NCBI RefSeq assembly: GCF_017562075.2
Contig: NC_054084.1
Location: forward strand, 16,878,798 to 16,942,797
Direction: 5' to 3'
Length of the DNA: 64,000 nucleotides
Origin: Anopheles merus
Lineage: Eukaryota > Arthropoda > Insecta > Diptera > Culicidae
In this document: in pieces, positions 42,520 through 55,262 of the stretch
Position numbering within the stretch: position 1 is the stretch's first letter
Layout of the letters: each line of letters begins with the position of its first letter
The notes under the pieces: generated by a model
What the model was told of the DNA's origin: nothing
Databases searched by the model: none
Seen by the model: only the letters and a program-made list of their open reading frames with translations
Translations under genes and position numbers: made by a program

Positions 42520-45500
42520 TTAATTAACCAACCCAACCGTATCAGTGGCGGTGGGTTTTCTGCCCTCCACGGCATGGTAGCCCCGGTTAGCCCCACTCCG
42601 AAAGATAAGCGAGTTTTCCAGCCCCCCAAAAAAAAAAAAAAAAAATAAAAAACAAAAACGGCGCAAGAGTGGGGCTGAAGTGGAAAATCTGCAAGTGCAA
42701 AAATTGGACGAACGAACAATCGCGAGACGGTCAGGTTCGTTTGCATTAGATGTTTGTGTGTGTGTGTGTGCGCGCGTGTGTGTTTGTGTCTATGTTGCGA
42801 GCCGTGTCCGGATCGTCGTGCAATGTTTTCCGCACTCGTTTTCCATGCCAAGGGCCCCGCCCGTGCGCCGAACAGCGAGGAAGAGAGGAACGCAGCACTG
42901 CAAGCTCGTCTACCGGAGGGTGTAAGGGAAATTGTTGTTGCCATCACGCTCAAGTAAAGGGGCTCCCATTTTTAGCGCCAATTAAAAGCGAACCATTCGT
43001 GCTTGTTCCTCCCCTCTCCTCTTCTGTTCCACTCTCGGCACACTGGTAAGGTTAGTACTTTCGCTTTTCTTTTCCTATTTCTTCCACCGTCGTTACTTAC
43101 GGGGTGCACGAGGGGGGGCGCACTGGTACAGGTGTACCGCGGGCGACGACGCTTTGCGGAACGGGCGCGGGTCTCCCACACACGCAGCTACTTTCTTTTG
43201 TTTTCAGTTTTCAGCACCAGTTGCTGGGGGAGGGCGAACGGGAAGTGGCAGCGGCGATTGCGGGCGATGGGTTTTCCGCGCATGCAAAAGATGCAACGCT
43301 GATGATGTTCGTGTGTTTGTTGCGCTGCAGCCTGCAAGGAGGAAATGCACGCGCAATGCAAAAGCGCACACACAAACAAACAAAAAAAAAAACATTTCCA
43401 GCAAATAGCGTGGCGTTGTTGTTTGGTGGAGGAAATATGGGTAGGAAAAATATGGATTATGACCGCTGCTCACGAAGGTGCGAATGCCGTCCGAGGGGGT
43501 GGATGTGTGGCTTAAAGCTTAGCTCCGGGATCTTTTGGACGTGATTTTGGACAGAGTCCGAAGAAGCTTCCAGCAAAATCGAACGGGGTTTGGACTGGCG
43601 TAGTTTATGCGACTGATAGACAACTTGGGGCATCGTGACCTAGTTACTGTATTTGTCAAATTCTACATAAAGGGTTAGAGTTTTAGTGGCAAAAGTGAGG
43701 GGCATTTAAAGCTAAATTACTATTATTTCGGGAAAATTTAAACAATTTCATTTTATTTTTAATTTCGAAGTAGAAGAAGACACATTGCTTAAAACACCAA
43801 TAAATCTAGTAAAAACGTAGATATACAAAGTTATAATTAATATATGAATAATATTGAATAAAAAGATAAAGAAAAGAGAAAAATGAAGACAATTTTAAAT
43901 TAAGAAATACAATAATTAAAACCGGAAATAATTAAGAAAGACGTTGTAGATTAAATTGATCAAAATACAAAACATTTGGGAAAGAGATACAAATGAATAG
44001 ATAAATAAATGAGTTTCACGTCACTTATCCTTAATATCAAGACAAGAACATACACTCATTGTGCTGAATGAACAATGTTATTGCATATTACAAACTCATT
44101 GCCTGTTTGGAATACTCTTTGGATTGGCAAATTGTTCACATTTGTTTTATTATTTATACATTTGTTATGTTTAAGAAAATGTTAGTAAAATAGAGTTTCT
44201 TTCGTGTTTGTTTCCATTTAAAACGATTTCCTGAAATGAACAAGAAACAATAACATCATTTATCCTCGTTGACTGCTCTCCACCGGCGAAACAACGAAAA
44301 TTAGCCGTATTTAACCGATGCAAACGATGAGTCGGCCGAACGCCAGGCCGCATGTCTGCAAAACCACGGTGAACGCGGTTTGCACTGTGTGTGTGTGTGT
44401 GTTTTTTTGTTTTCTTCGTTCGTTTGTACTCCCATCCACCCGACGTACATTTCAGCCGTTCGTTTGCCCGCACGCGTGAACTTTCCTTCGTGCGGGCACG
44501 GTTTCGTGACAGCGGCCACGATCAGCGTGCGGACGGCCGGACGAGCTGTCATAGTTAAATTGCATCGCGCACACCGCTTTACTGGTGGCACGCATCGTTT
44601 AGGATGCGTCCGCGGGCGGTGCATAACTAGATGCAGACCTCCCCCGCAGTGTAGCGGCATGAAAGTTCGCTCAACTTTCGCCGTGCAGAGGGAGGTGAAC
44701 GAAAACGGGCGGTAGAAAAATTTGGACGAATGGTAATGGGAAATTTGTTCGTAGTCGTAGCGTGTTTAAAAGGCATAATCAATTAAATATCCTTGTAAAC
44801 GTGTAGATTGAAAAAAGCTTTAAATTTTCAACGCACCTTGGTCGTAAGTTCGTATATCATGTCATGCCAGGTGTACAACAAAACCTTGTGGTCAGTTAAG
44901 TTGCAATAGTAAACATAAAGAAAGTTGTCGTGATGTTTTTTTTTTTCTTCTATGAAACAGACATAGTTAATTTGGACTTTAAATTAGAGAAGAAGACATA
45001 ATGTAGGATGAGCCGTAAAACTTTTGTGAAGATCTTTACACCAGCTGACAACGAAGTTCTTTGTAGGAATTCGTCCTGAGTTACACCTTACGAAACATGA
45101 GGGCTTATAAGGTCTATTCAGTATGTTCCAAAACACAATTTGTAGAATTATTTCGTGTAGTGCGAGCATATTTTTGCCTTCAGGAAAACCCGTATAGCTA
45201 GTCCTTGCTACGGGGGGATTGGCCATTCTAGGCTTAAAACCCATGACGGGCATGTCATTGAGTCGTTCCAGTTTGCGACTGTACCTAGACATTTAGAAAG
45301 ACTTAGGCAGAGCTCTAGCCATCGAACAAGACAACCCACTCAAACAAACGTACAGAGTTATATGAAGAGGTACTGTCAGACATCTAGAACAAACAAGACT
45401 CGATGCTGTCAAATTCTATACTTATGTTATGCCCTATGTCATTTTCGATTGGTGCCAGAGCACCGGGTTAATTTAAGCTCTAGGAGAGACAAGTCATTTT

Positions 45501-47332
45501 ATAGTAGGTAATAAGACAAGAAAATAACTAAAAACTCTTAAAACTAGCTAACAGAGCCAGGCTTGCCTTGGGGGGAAATACGAACAGTAAATAAGACGTA
45601 AAGAGAGGAACCCTAAGGACCCAAAGGAGTAATGGAGATCAATAAGATAGAAGACGTTATCTAAAGGCTTTACATTGTTAAAGCTTAAAGCTACAAGCTA
45701 ATCAGGAGTGAGAAGATATCATAACACTTCTTTGTAAGATATACTTATTGGAGAGCATTGGAGTACCTCCAATACTACTTCTCCACATTATATTTGAGTT
45801 TTGGAAGAGTTAATGAGACTTTTTAATTTAATTTATTTTAAAGTTTTCATAACAAACATATTTGAGGTGGCTGGTTGATATATCTTAGCTTCAAATACTG
45901 TTCCAAGTCTGGGACTTTTCATGTTGCAGTGCTATAAATAATCATATTTATGCATTTTTAATTCCCGATTGTTATTTGTTTAATTTATTGTCTGAAATAT
46001 TGCTTGTCGGAACGATCACTTGGAAGCAAGCAAACTGGCCGGACAGGTACTCTTATGTAATAGAGAGATTTATAGCTTTCATTAGATGTCTTAAATACCA
46101 ATTAGACACATTTTAAAGACTCTTTGGCTTGACTCGAGAAGTTGCCGTAGTAACGACAACATCAATCATGCCTTAAGAAAAGCCTCAGATAAGGGACGCG
46201 CGCAATGTGCACACTGTGGGTTTCATTATCTCACACGATCAGTCGTCTGCTTCCTGGATTTTCCATTCCCAGTAGTAAACACCATCAATTACAATTTCCG
46301 AAAGCATTGTGAAGTACCGCAGACAGCAAAAAGCTATGGACGAAACCCGATTAAGTAACAGCGATCGTGGCGTTATCAGTAGGAAGGCGGCTTTAATCAG
46401 CACCTGTTCGACGCCTTTTGCTCACACTTGCAAATTATTCAGCGCTGGCTTATGCTCTTTCTACCCATACATGAAGAAAATTGCGTGTAGCTTATCAGAT
46501 TCGGTCGCTCTTTTTGATCCCCGATCCGGCACCGCTTCTTTCCGTCCAGCAGAACCGTCGAAAGCTTGTGCTCGACGATCGTTTTACAATCGAGACGATC
46601 CATCCTATGTATGTAACAAGTGAGACGTAGATAGAGAGAACAAGAGTGGGAGAAAACATTCGACCAACAAAGAAATGGCAACGAAAACGAAACCACTATC
46701 TGCAGATGCACAATGAAATGCATTTACCTAACCGCCCGCTACACCGTTACATGTGCGTGAAGAAGGAAAAAGCTCGCTAGTATGGGCGGGCGGACGGGCA
46801 GGTGCCGGTATTCGGTCAGTAATCACCATGTTTACCTAGCGGCGTGCCGTGCTGCACTTCCCATTTCCATTATGGTGCACCGTGTGGTGCAGATTCACGC
46901 CAGCGCCCGGTGGTTCCTCCACCCACAGCGGGCGATCTTATGCGTGCGGTTTGGAGACAGGCCAGACAATTGGAATGGATTTTTGCTACGATCGACAGTG
47001 TGCATTGCGCGGTGCGTGCATGCATGCACACTGGCTGTTTGTTGGTTTTTGCATAGGTGAGATTTTCCCCTTTCTTGCTTGCCCCTTGTTATGTTGCGCA
47101 TGTTGCGGCCCATGTCGGTGCTGCTGTGTTGCGCAATGGGATTTGGTGCGAGTGCGCAACCTTTTCGGGGAAATGCTCTGCACGTGTTCTGCCTCCCAAG
47201 GGGGAGGGTGGGCAAATAAATATGTCTGCACATAATTGTTAGTGTGTTTATTTTATTTCCCCTGCTATGGGGGGGGGGCATTAGGTGCCTCAATTTAACC
47301 ATCAATTTCCTCGGTGCCATTAAAATGTGGAA

Positions 47333-47354
47333 AGAGAGAGAGAGAGAGAGAGAG
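47333..47354. repeat. (GA)n microsatellite
   Basis: Eleven GA/AG units without interruption. Confidence 0.95.
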
Positions 47355-47447
47355 TAAAAATGGTGTACATTGTTCCTGTTTCCTACACGTTTTAGCTCAT
47401 TAACCGCGTGGAGTAAAGCGTTTGTGTTTGAAGAAGTGGCTTTAATG

Positions 47448-47448
<1 letters not shown>

Positions 47449-47479
<31 letters not shown>
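47449..47479. repeat. (TG)n microsatellite
   Basis: About 15 TG units, the longest dinucleotide repeat noticed in the window. Confidence 0.95.
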
Positions 47480-47481
<2 letters not shown>

Positions 47482-49164
47482 GCTAATCCGGATCTGTGGC
47501 ACTAATTAATGTACGATTTTGTGGAGCTTTTTTTTCGATAGCTTAAGTTAATATTTTCTCAGGTATTTCAATTGCCTTTCAATTGCAGTATAAAGTAAAC
47601 ACAAAATTGCAACGTTAATTGCAACGCTCAAACTCAGTAATACAGTTTACACTTGCTTCGAGTTGCATTGTTATGTGATAAAGCGATTTACAAGTTTATT
47701 TTTAATGTGTATCGTGTATATCACAGTACATTAAGTAAATGGATGTTGGATATTAATTGTGATAAGTATTTAATGTTTTACTGTGCGCTTAACAACGAAA
47801 CACACGATTTCTTAGCGTTTTTTTTTGTTGCAGATGGATATATTTCTCATTTATTTTGTTTTGGTTGATACAACTGGTAATAAACTATTGGTTGAGTGAC
47901 AACTTTTCACGTATATAAAACAAACTTACAATCTTGCTAACGATTAAGTGCGGTAAGAATAACTGAATCGCATCGAAAAAAAAAATAATGAAAAAAAAAA
48001 CAGACTTCTCATTGAAACAACTTGCTTGAATAAATAATCACTTTCCACTGCGCTGGTTGTGAGCTACTGGTGATGATGGTAGCTTATACGAATAGCAGTG
48101 CAGGAGTTATGCGTAAAAGGTGCGCAACCTACCTATACACCTCACTGCCACCGTTAGTGACTAGGATCTATGCTAGTGCCATTGCTTTTGTTTTGCGCAC
48201 TCCCTGCGTTAATGATTCGCATTGCTTTTCGAGCCTTTCCTGAAGTGTGGCTTGCATAAACGCTTCCAACTATGGCAATGAGTTAGATGTGAGTGTTTTG
48301 TTTTGTGTGTGACCACAGAACAGAAGCGGCAAATGGCACGGATGATGGGTATATGCAGCGATTGCAAAATCAAAATTCCTTTCACACTAAACCACAACTC
48401 CTTCTTGTATGAAAGGCCACTAAACTAAAAATGGCATTTTATAACCAATCGTTTCGTAATGTTGCTGATTACAGAATCATTTCGTGTGCAGAAAGCAATA
48501 GAAAGAAAGAATCTCAAAGGTTACAGAATAAGGCGATGATGATTAAATGAGGGAAACAGCAGAGGAAACTTTATGAAATTTAGCAAAACAAGCTTGCAAT
48601 AGTATTAAACTTATAAAAGGGATCGTCCCTGATCGTCGTTTAGCGTTATTTTTTTGTCGCTAGCGGTAAAAATTTCATTTCTTCTTAATTTTTTGCGTGT
48701 ATCTAGTTAAATCAGCATGAGTTGAACTCCTTTTACAGTGACTTTTTCACCAGCTTTGATGGAATGTAGTCTGATCGCTTCGTTAGGTTTGTTTTTCTTC
48801 TCTGTCCATCTTTCGCTCGAACGTTTTCGAATAAAGTGATCGCATGCACACGGCACACGGTGGTGCCTGTTTAGCGTCCGTTTCCAAATGAAATGTACCA
48901 TCGATGCTTGGTTCCGTTCGATTCGTATTGTTCGTTCGCGACGGCGAGCGGCCGTGCCCTACACCCCGTGAGGTGGCGCTACCAGACTTGCAGTCCATCA
49001 ATAAATTAAAAAAAAGAAACAAAATGAACACAAAAAAAAGAAGAAGTGTACATATCAGCCCGTTTACCCGTTGGGCCATTGGGTCGTCAGTTATCGGTCG
49101 ATCCTCTCCGAACCGTAGTGGCTTCTGTGTTGGCCGTGGTATGGTATGGTGTTGGTTGGTGTTG

Positions 49165-52100
49165 CTACTTGGAAGAGGGATAGTAATACAGGACCGTGTT
49201 TCCGGGTAGCTGCCAATGGGAGGCCTGCAGCTCGATCAGTTGCAACAGTGTGCGCCGGATGGCCGGTGCTGAGGCTGCCGAGTTCAGGAACGCATCGCGT
49301 ACCCCGGCCAGCAACGACTCCAGCTGCTGGGGCAGATGAGTCTCCAGGTCGCGTCCAATGCAGGTCAGCACGAAGAACAAACATTCGATCTAGGGATAAA
49401 GTGCAAGGTTAAATTAAATACACTGAAGTTCCTTCTTGATCTCTAGCATTACCTCTGAGAGTGATCGAACCGGAGGCTGAACGCAATCCTCACAGCACTT
49501 GCCGAGCACGGTAAGCAGTACCAGCGGAGGCGGTACACCGTCACACTCGGTGCGAAGCTGCAGCTGACGCCGCTTCAGCTGGCAGAACATCTCGGTGAGG
49601 AACGCCATGAACGAGGTGAACCGGGGCCGGGATGGGTTCTTTGAGTTTTGCATCGCGCCCAGTACCTTGTCCCGCTCCTGGTACCACTGGCGGCAGGTGT
49701 TGAGCAGTGCCTCCAGAAATGTTTCCTTTTTCTCTTTCGCGATGATCGAAATGCAGAGACGCGATATCGGTAGGGAGTAGCTGAAAGGATTAAAAGGGGA
49801 TATTATTACGAAGAGTACTATAGTGTTTCAGAATGATTCCATTGCATATTGGTTGGTGGTCATTCTCGTGGAAGAGTGCTCAAATCGTATAACCTAACCA
49901 CATGTTCGGTGTAGGTTTAGGTCCCGCATAGGTCCCGCATTATATGAAAAAAAAAACCCCAAACGCATGGGCATGACTATTAGTGACTAGAGTAGATTTA
50001 AATCGTCGAAGATTGTCATACCAAATTAGAAGAATAAGTAAATACAAAAAAAAATCTCACGATTAAGCAATGAATCCAAAACTAGGATTTGATCATGAAT
50101 GATCTTTAAAGAATCAAAAATATCAAGTATTGCAGAACGAAAGGAACTGAAACTCTGGAAGGATTCATGATTCAGGATACATTTGATTACAAAAAGTATG
50201 AAACTAATGACCAGTAAATACGAAACACTCATGAATTCGAGTAATTGCCATACATTCTGATAACTTGAACTTTACAAGAGTCAAGAGAATGGAATCAATT
50301 AATCGGCTTGAAACTATTTATGAGCCCTATATTGTTCCCCATGATTAATGTAGCATGGAGTGTTAAAGAACATCAAAAGTACTTCATTCGTGATATCGAA
50401 AAGTTTTCAAAAACTTGTGAACCATTGGAGTCTTATTGATTAATTTGATTTAAAACTTTACAAGTCAACCTCCAACGATCAAGAAACTGTAGGAAGCGAG
50501 CTGAATTCAGGGACATAAGGACGTAAGGACCGCAAATATTTTTGAATTTTAGAAATTTTAGAAATATTTTTCGTGCTTGTTTAGTGCTAAGAATGGTTTA
50601 TTCTTCACATTGAGTCCTTGCAGATATCGTACTAGATCATCCTACTTTGTCAATTTCTGTTTATTGTATCTGTAAGATAATAAAAATCATTAACATATAA
50701 CAAAGATTCTTAAATCATTAGGTTGTTACAGTGTCAAAGAACATTATCGAATTATGTAGAAACTAAAACTTGATCGATTCAAGATTCTTACATTTTCAAG
50801 TATTCATGAGGTAGAAGATTTGCTAGAAGTTTCTAGACCTAAATTTAATTGTTGATGGTGTTATATAAACAGCCTTCCTGAAGCTTCATACAGAAGAATA
50901 CTGATTTTATTACAATACTTCATATTTTAATACTGATAGACTACAATCAATAGGCAATTGATTAAAGAACCATCCAAAACACGTAAAAGCTTGAAAGGTC
51001 TATCTTAAAAAATAAGAATAGAAATAGTAAATATTAAAGTAAGCATACTAATTTCATCGCATAGTACTCTCGCTAATATACTAATCCGCTTCAACCCTTA
51101 TGCCTTCGTATGTTGTAATTGTATTCACGTCGCTTGTCCGTAACCCATCGATAGACTTACCGGCGCCCTTCAACGGCACGGTGCAGCAACTGTGCCGCCA
51201 GATCCATCAGGCAGCGTGCATTCAGCTGGTTCGGATCCTCGATGGCCTTGGTAATGGCGGTCTGCACCTCCGGCGAGAACATACCGATATCGTTCGCTTC
51301 CGACCCGATGCCCAGCCCAAGACTGGCCAACCCGCGCGTAAGCGTGTCTGCCGACGAGAGTGACTTCGAGCGCTGCAAAGGGGCCAGATTCAGTAGCGTG
51401 TTGTTACTGTTGGCACCGCCACCAACGGCACCGTTGTTGCTGTTGGCGGCATGAGGCGTGTTGCTGCTGTGTGCGTGTGCGTGAAGCATCGGTTCCGGCG
51501 CGAACTTGACGCGTGGTCCGCTGGACTGTCGCAGATGGGATGGGATGGGTAACGGTACGGTGCGACGGTGCATGAAACGAGGCAGAGGACACCAGACACG
51601 GATACGTTTACAGTAAGCGATGGCACAGGTAATAATGATAGCTAATGCGAGCGTTGGCTCCCGGGGGGCGGAAGGATGCGTCCTGTCGTACCTTCGTACC
51701 CGGCGGACTTACGTGCAGTATGTTGCTGCTAGAGGGTGAATTTACCAGCGGCATGTGGGACGGTTGCAGCTGCACCCCGACGTGATGGAGCGGCGCATGG
51801 GCGGGCATCATAAGTGATCCCCTCGGGACGGGACTACCGATGCTGCCCAGCTGCAGTGCGTGATGCCGGCCGGGCATGCTGCCCAGCGGCATCGTGACGC
51901 TGGACTTCGAGTGCTGCAGGGAGCTGCTGTAGATGTTGAGAGATCTGCATTGAAAGGGCGCGAGTGAATGAACCGGTGAGCAAAGGTGGAGAATAGTTTT
52001 GACGATAACTAGCCACACTCTTACCTTGAGCTTTGCAGTGGAAACCGATGATCGTTTAGGGGTAAATTATTCATTTGAAATTCCTGCGCGTGCACGTTCA

Positions 52101-54097
52101 GCTTGTTGTTCATGGCCCCCAATCCATCCAGGCGGCCCTCTGGGCAGGGAAAGGGCACGAAAGAAAAGCAAAAGAAGGGTAAGATGTTTGCTGAAACCCT
52201 GACTTTTCGTATGCATACTGAAACTTACCGCGCAGTTGCTGTTGGGCGTGCTGATGGGCCTGACTTTGGGTGAATGCCAAACTGCGCCGCTTGTTGCTAT
52301 TATTCATCTGCGAAATGTGTATGAAGTACATTTTTGAGTTTACTTTATACTTGGCTATTTCACTTGGCAATCCAAACAAACGTTGCTGACAGTAAGTAAG
52401 TTTTGAAGTTGTTGTTTTAAGTTAATTCAGAGATTTACAGGATTAGAGAATGATTTAAGATCGTTATGATTAGCATGAGCTATATGACCTTATTCATTGG
52501 ATACTAACAAGCGTGCCTTGGAAATGTTCATGTGAGTGGCAGTGTTAAGCATCGGTGCAGGACGGGATTTGAGCTGCAAGCTAAGCGTCCGATACTCGGG
52601 CAAATCTTGGGAGTAAATGCGTATTAATTTAATTATTTGCTGTTTGCTGTTTGCGTTTTGCTTTTTCGGCATATTTGTTAAACTCATGCTACAATGTATT
52701 TGGGTTCCAATGAATATTGTTTCTTTACAGAAAGGCAAAAACTCAGAAGATCATTAGAGATTGTATTTTCTCTCTCAGCATTGTTACTTCATGTTACCTC
52801 TAAATTACCAATACTTGTCTCTAATAACTGATTATTTTCACGTTGTTTTAAATAGTTCCTTTACAACATGGATATATGTTTGAAAGCCAATATTTTATTC
52901 TGAAAGTTTAATAAAGGGTCTGTATCTGTATGATCTATTATACGTTGATCAAGTCAATAACTATTAAATATTGAAGTATTACTGTCATTTAGAAAAAATA
53001 CATGTAATTTTGTTTTTGTTTCTTACTGATAACCGTTACATATACATTTATAAAGATTCCCCAACTAACCAATCTTGAATATTTATATCATGTAATAGAC
53101 TTTTGGAGTAAAATTAATACATTATCGAACATTGCTTTAAATAAAATACACGATATTCTAGATTTCGATTCTTCAACTTTGGTTATAAACATTATATTAA
53201 CAGATATTTGACATTCGACTTTTTCGACTTACGCCTAGCTTTGGGACATTTGTTCGGTCCCAAATACAGTCGTATCTCGGGGGTTAAAGTTACAAAAGAG
53301 AATTTAAAGTGGACACAAACTATCTTATGATAAATACAGCGAAATATTATATAGATTGACTTAAGTTTTTAATAAAATAATAAAACGATATTCTAGAACA
53401 CAAAATCCTACAAACTGTTAATAATTGATAATGCAAAGCAAGCACTTTTAAAATAAACTTAAATAAGAGGCATCACGAAGCATTCTCCAAAGTTCATCGC
53501 CATTTGAGGTTCTTAACTAAAATATTTATAACTACCATTAATATTTAACATAAATTGAACATTGTCTATCGTTCTAAATGTTGGCAGAAATAAAAAAAAA
53601 CATGCATATCGAAAGATTAGTTAAGGAATAATGAATGTAAGCATCTGGAATGTAACGAAGTGATCTCCATTCATAAACACAATCGAAAACTAGTTAACAT
53701 AAGCACACCAAAGAAAAATTTAGCCAACCCCCGTACGAAAACTAAATCAAACTGTATTAATAATTTGCGATTACCTCAAAAAATTGCTAGGGAGCCAATT
53801 TTGCGTTTGATTTGTTTTATTGCCAAACATTGCAGAACGTTTACCGAATATGGAAAGGAAGGTAGAAGAAAAGTTAACACGTTGAACAGATAGTTTGAAA
53901 TGCGCATAAGGCGGAGATTTAGCAACAGGTTTTGCTAATTAGCAACAAGAGGGGTTAAAACTATCATGTATCCCATTTCCTCTTACCTGCTGGTTCGATG
54001 TGCGTATGAAGCTTCGTTCTCGCGAAATGCCCGGCGAAATGTAGTCCTGAATTTTGACACTCTTTTTCGTCGCTGCATTTTCGTTCTGTTCGGCCAT
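49165..54097 (-). CDS. MIF4G-domain protein, CTIF/SLIP1-like
   Basis: Seven exons: 54097-53987, 52307-52229, 52139-52025, 51944-51713, 51525-51161, 49780-49453 and 49389-49165 (TAG). All junctions are GT-AG and in phase, and 484 residues result. The ATG has a strong context (GAAATGG). Residues 1-260 are low-complexity, rich in Ser, Asn, His and Gln, with short basic stretches (NKRRSLAF, QRSKSLSSAD). Residues about 264-480 form a MIF4G-type HEAT domain: EVQTAITKAIEDPNQLNARC, then ISIIAKEKKETFLEALLNTC, FTSFMAFLTEMFCQLKRRQL, ECLFFVLTCIGRDLETHLPQ and the closing IRRTLLQLIELQASHWQL. The C-terminus with a YYY motif resembles MIF4GD/SLIP1 and CTIF, adaptors that link cap-binding or stem-loop proteins to eIF3. 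The long N-terminal part fits CTIF better than the short SLIP1. The domain call is firm; the orthologue call is moderate. Confidence 0.82.
49781..51160 (-). other. Intron 5 of the MIF4G gene
   Basis: A 1.4-kb AT-rich intron. No exon, repeat array or RNA gene recognised. Confidence 0.6.
52308..53986 (-). other. Intron 1 of the MIF4G gene
   Basis: AT-rich. A hydrophilic open frame on the gene strand at 52490-52690 has a protein-like look but ends in a stop with no donor, so I treat it as chance. Nothing else seen. Confidence 0.55.
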
Positions 54098-55035
54098 TTC
54101 TGTACGGTGTGGATTGACGGCAGAGGCAGCGTTGCTTGAAGAAATCGGGGCTTTTCTTGGTGCGTTTCCTTTAGTGTAGTGTTCTTCAGCACTGTTTTGC
54201 TTCACTGATTCCAATGTGGCGCATTTAAACAGATGGAAGGCACATTATATCGTTGCACTTGCTAAAATTATGTCATATTTTAATTATATTCTTGGTTGTA
54301 ATAACAATTGCTTAAGACTAAAATTAATCAGAAATTCACATCATTTCGTCGAACATCTAAAAAAATGCATCATAAAATTTTCCTGTTTACACCGCCTAAC
54401 TAAGCAATCGATCTTTATCTAAACATCTTTAGCGGTTGAATGGTGTGCAGGGAAGACAATTCGTAAGCAAATTCCTAACCCATCTGCATGTTTATTATTC
54501 ATGCTTAGTACAAGCCGTACGGTCATGCTATGCTCTTATGGGTGAAGCACACCAAAGTGACGGAGACGATTTACATACGGGCGAAATCAAACAGTTTCTG
54601 TGCTTTCCGGTCGTGGCGACTGTGTCTAGGTAACAGTGGTAGAGCGCGCGCGCACCCACACCCTGCGCTACGCTCTATTGCACGCGATCGCACCACGTTA
54701 CGTCATCGACGTTGCTCGCCGTCCGGAAACAGAAATAAATATTATTCAAAAATATTCTCTACCACTTCTCGCACATCGCGCCTGGGCCTCCGTTGTGCGT
54801 TTACATTTCTTCTGATTTCTTCCTGTAGCTGTGACGAGGCGCAACGGAATAGCCACAGGCGTAGTACATCGCGAGATGCGTCTAACGTTTACGCCGGTGT
54901 GCGTTCATGCGCAAGAGACCGAGTTTCGTGCGTGTGTGTGTGTGTGTGTTGGATGTGGGTGAGGTGCGAAGTTAAGGTAGCAAGTCTATGATTACTCTCG
55001 TCTCTATCTCTTTATTTCCCTCTCTCCCTCAAACT

Positions 55036-55262
55036 TGTGAACTTGAATGTTTGTGACCCTCCGAAAAAAAAACCCACCGTCTGTCATTTAAAAGTGGGCA
55101 GATGTTGATGTTTAAATTCGCACCCGTTGCGTTATTAAATGCAAGTGCATCAGGTACATTGAGGGTGACGCGCTGCAAACGGGAAGCGGGTGCTGAAGGT
55201 CGATTCGTACGTAATTTGGCGTACAGCTTGGGCTGGGCGATCGGTAGCTGTTTGGTAAACAT
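55036..55262 (-). CDS. Unassigned short open frame, possible exon
   Basis: On the minus strand an ATG in a good context (GAAAATGT) at 55262 opens about 75 codons. The first 58 or so have a protein-like mix with GC-ended codons (KQLPIAQPKLYAKLRTNRP, LQRVTLNVPDALAFNNATG), unlike the AT-rich surroundings. The tail (WVFFSEGHKHSSSQV) reads through a homopolymer and looks random. I recognise no family. It could be an exon of an unseen gene, a decayed retrocopy or chance. The acceptor-like CGAGCAG just before it cannot be joined in frame to the candidate exon at 60399-60550. Confidence 0.2.

Larger units (their letters stand above)
42520..49164. other. Intergenic region and 3' UTR of the MIF4G gene
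   Basis: No gene found. 42.6-43.6 kb is GC-rich with a 19-A run and GT repeats and may hold regulatory DNA for the PYPVEK gene. 43.6-46.2 kb is AT-rich with scattered stop codons. 44984-45292 has an odd gene-like stretch (see findings). 46.2-47.3 kb is GC-richer. GA (47333-47354) and TG (47449-47479) microsatellites follow. About 47.85-49.16 kb is probably the minus-strand 3' UTR of the MIF4G gene. Confidence 0.45.

Noticed and set aside
42680..43049. Plus-strand frames across the GT repeat near 42.75 kb
   Set aside because: Dominated by microsatellite-derived CVCVC runs; no family pattern.
52490..52738. Protein-like frame (IRIYSQDLPEYRTLSLQLKS) in MIF4G intron 1
   Set aside because: Ends in a stop and has no donor that would join it to exon 2; inclusion would truncate the protein.
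54098..54214. In-frame extension of MIF4G exon 1 upstream of 54097
   Set aside because: The extension begins only with a TTG codon. The ATG at 54097 has a near-ideal context, so the upstream codons are taken as 5' leader.
54530..54991. 153-codon plus-strand frame rich in R, S and C
   Set aside because: Low-complexity, contains translated GT repeat (VCVCVCV), no homology and poor start context.
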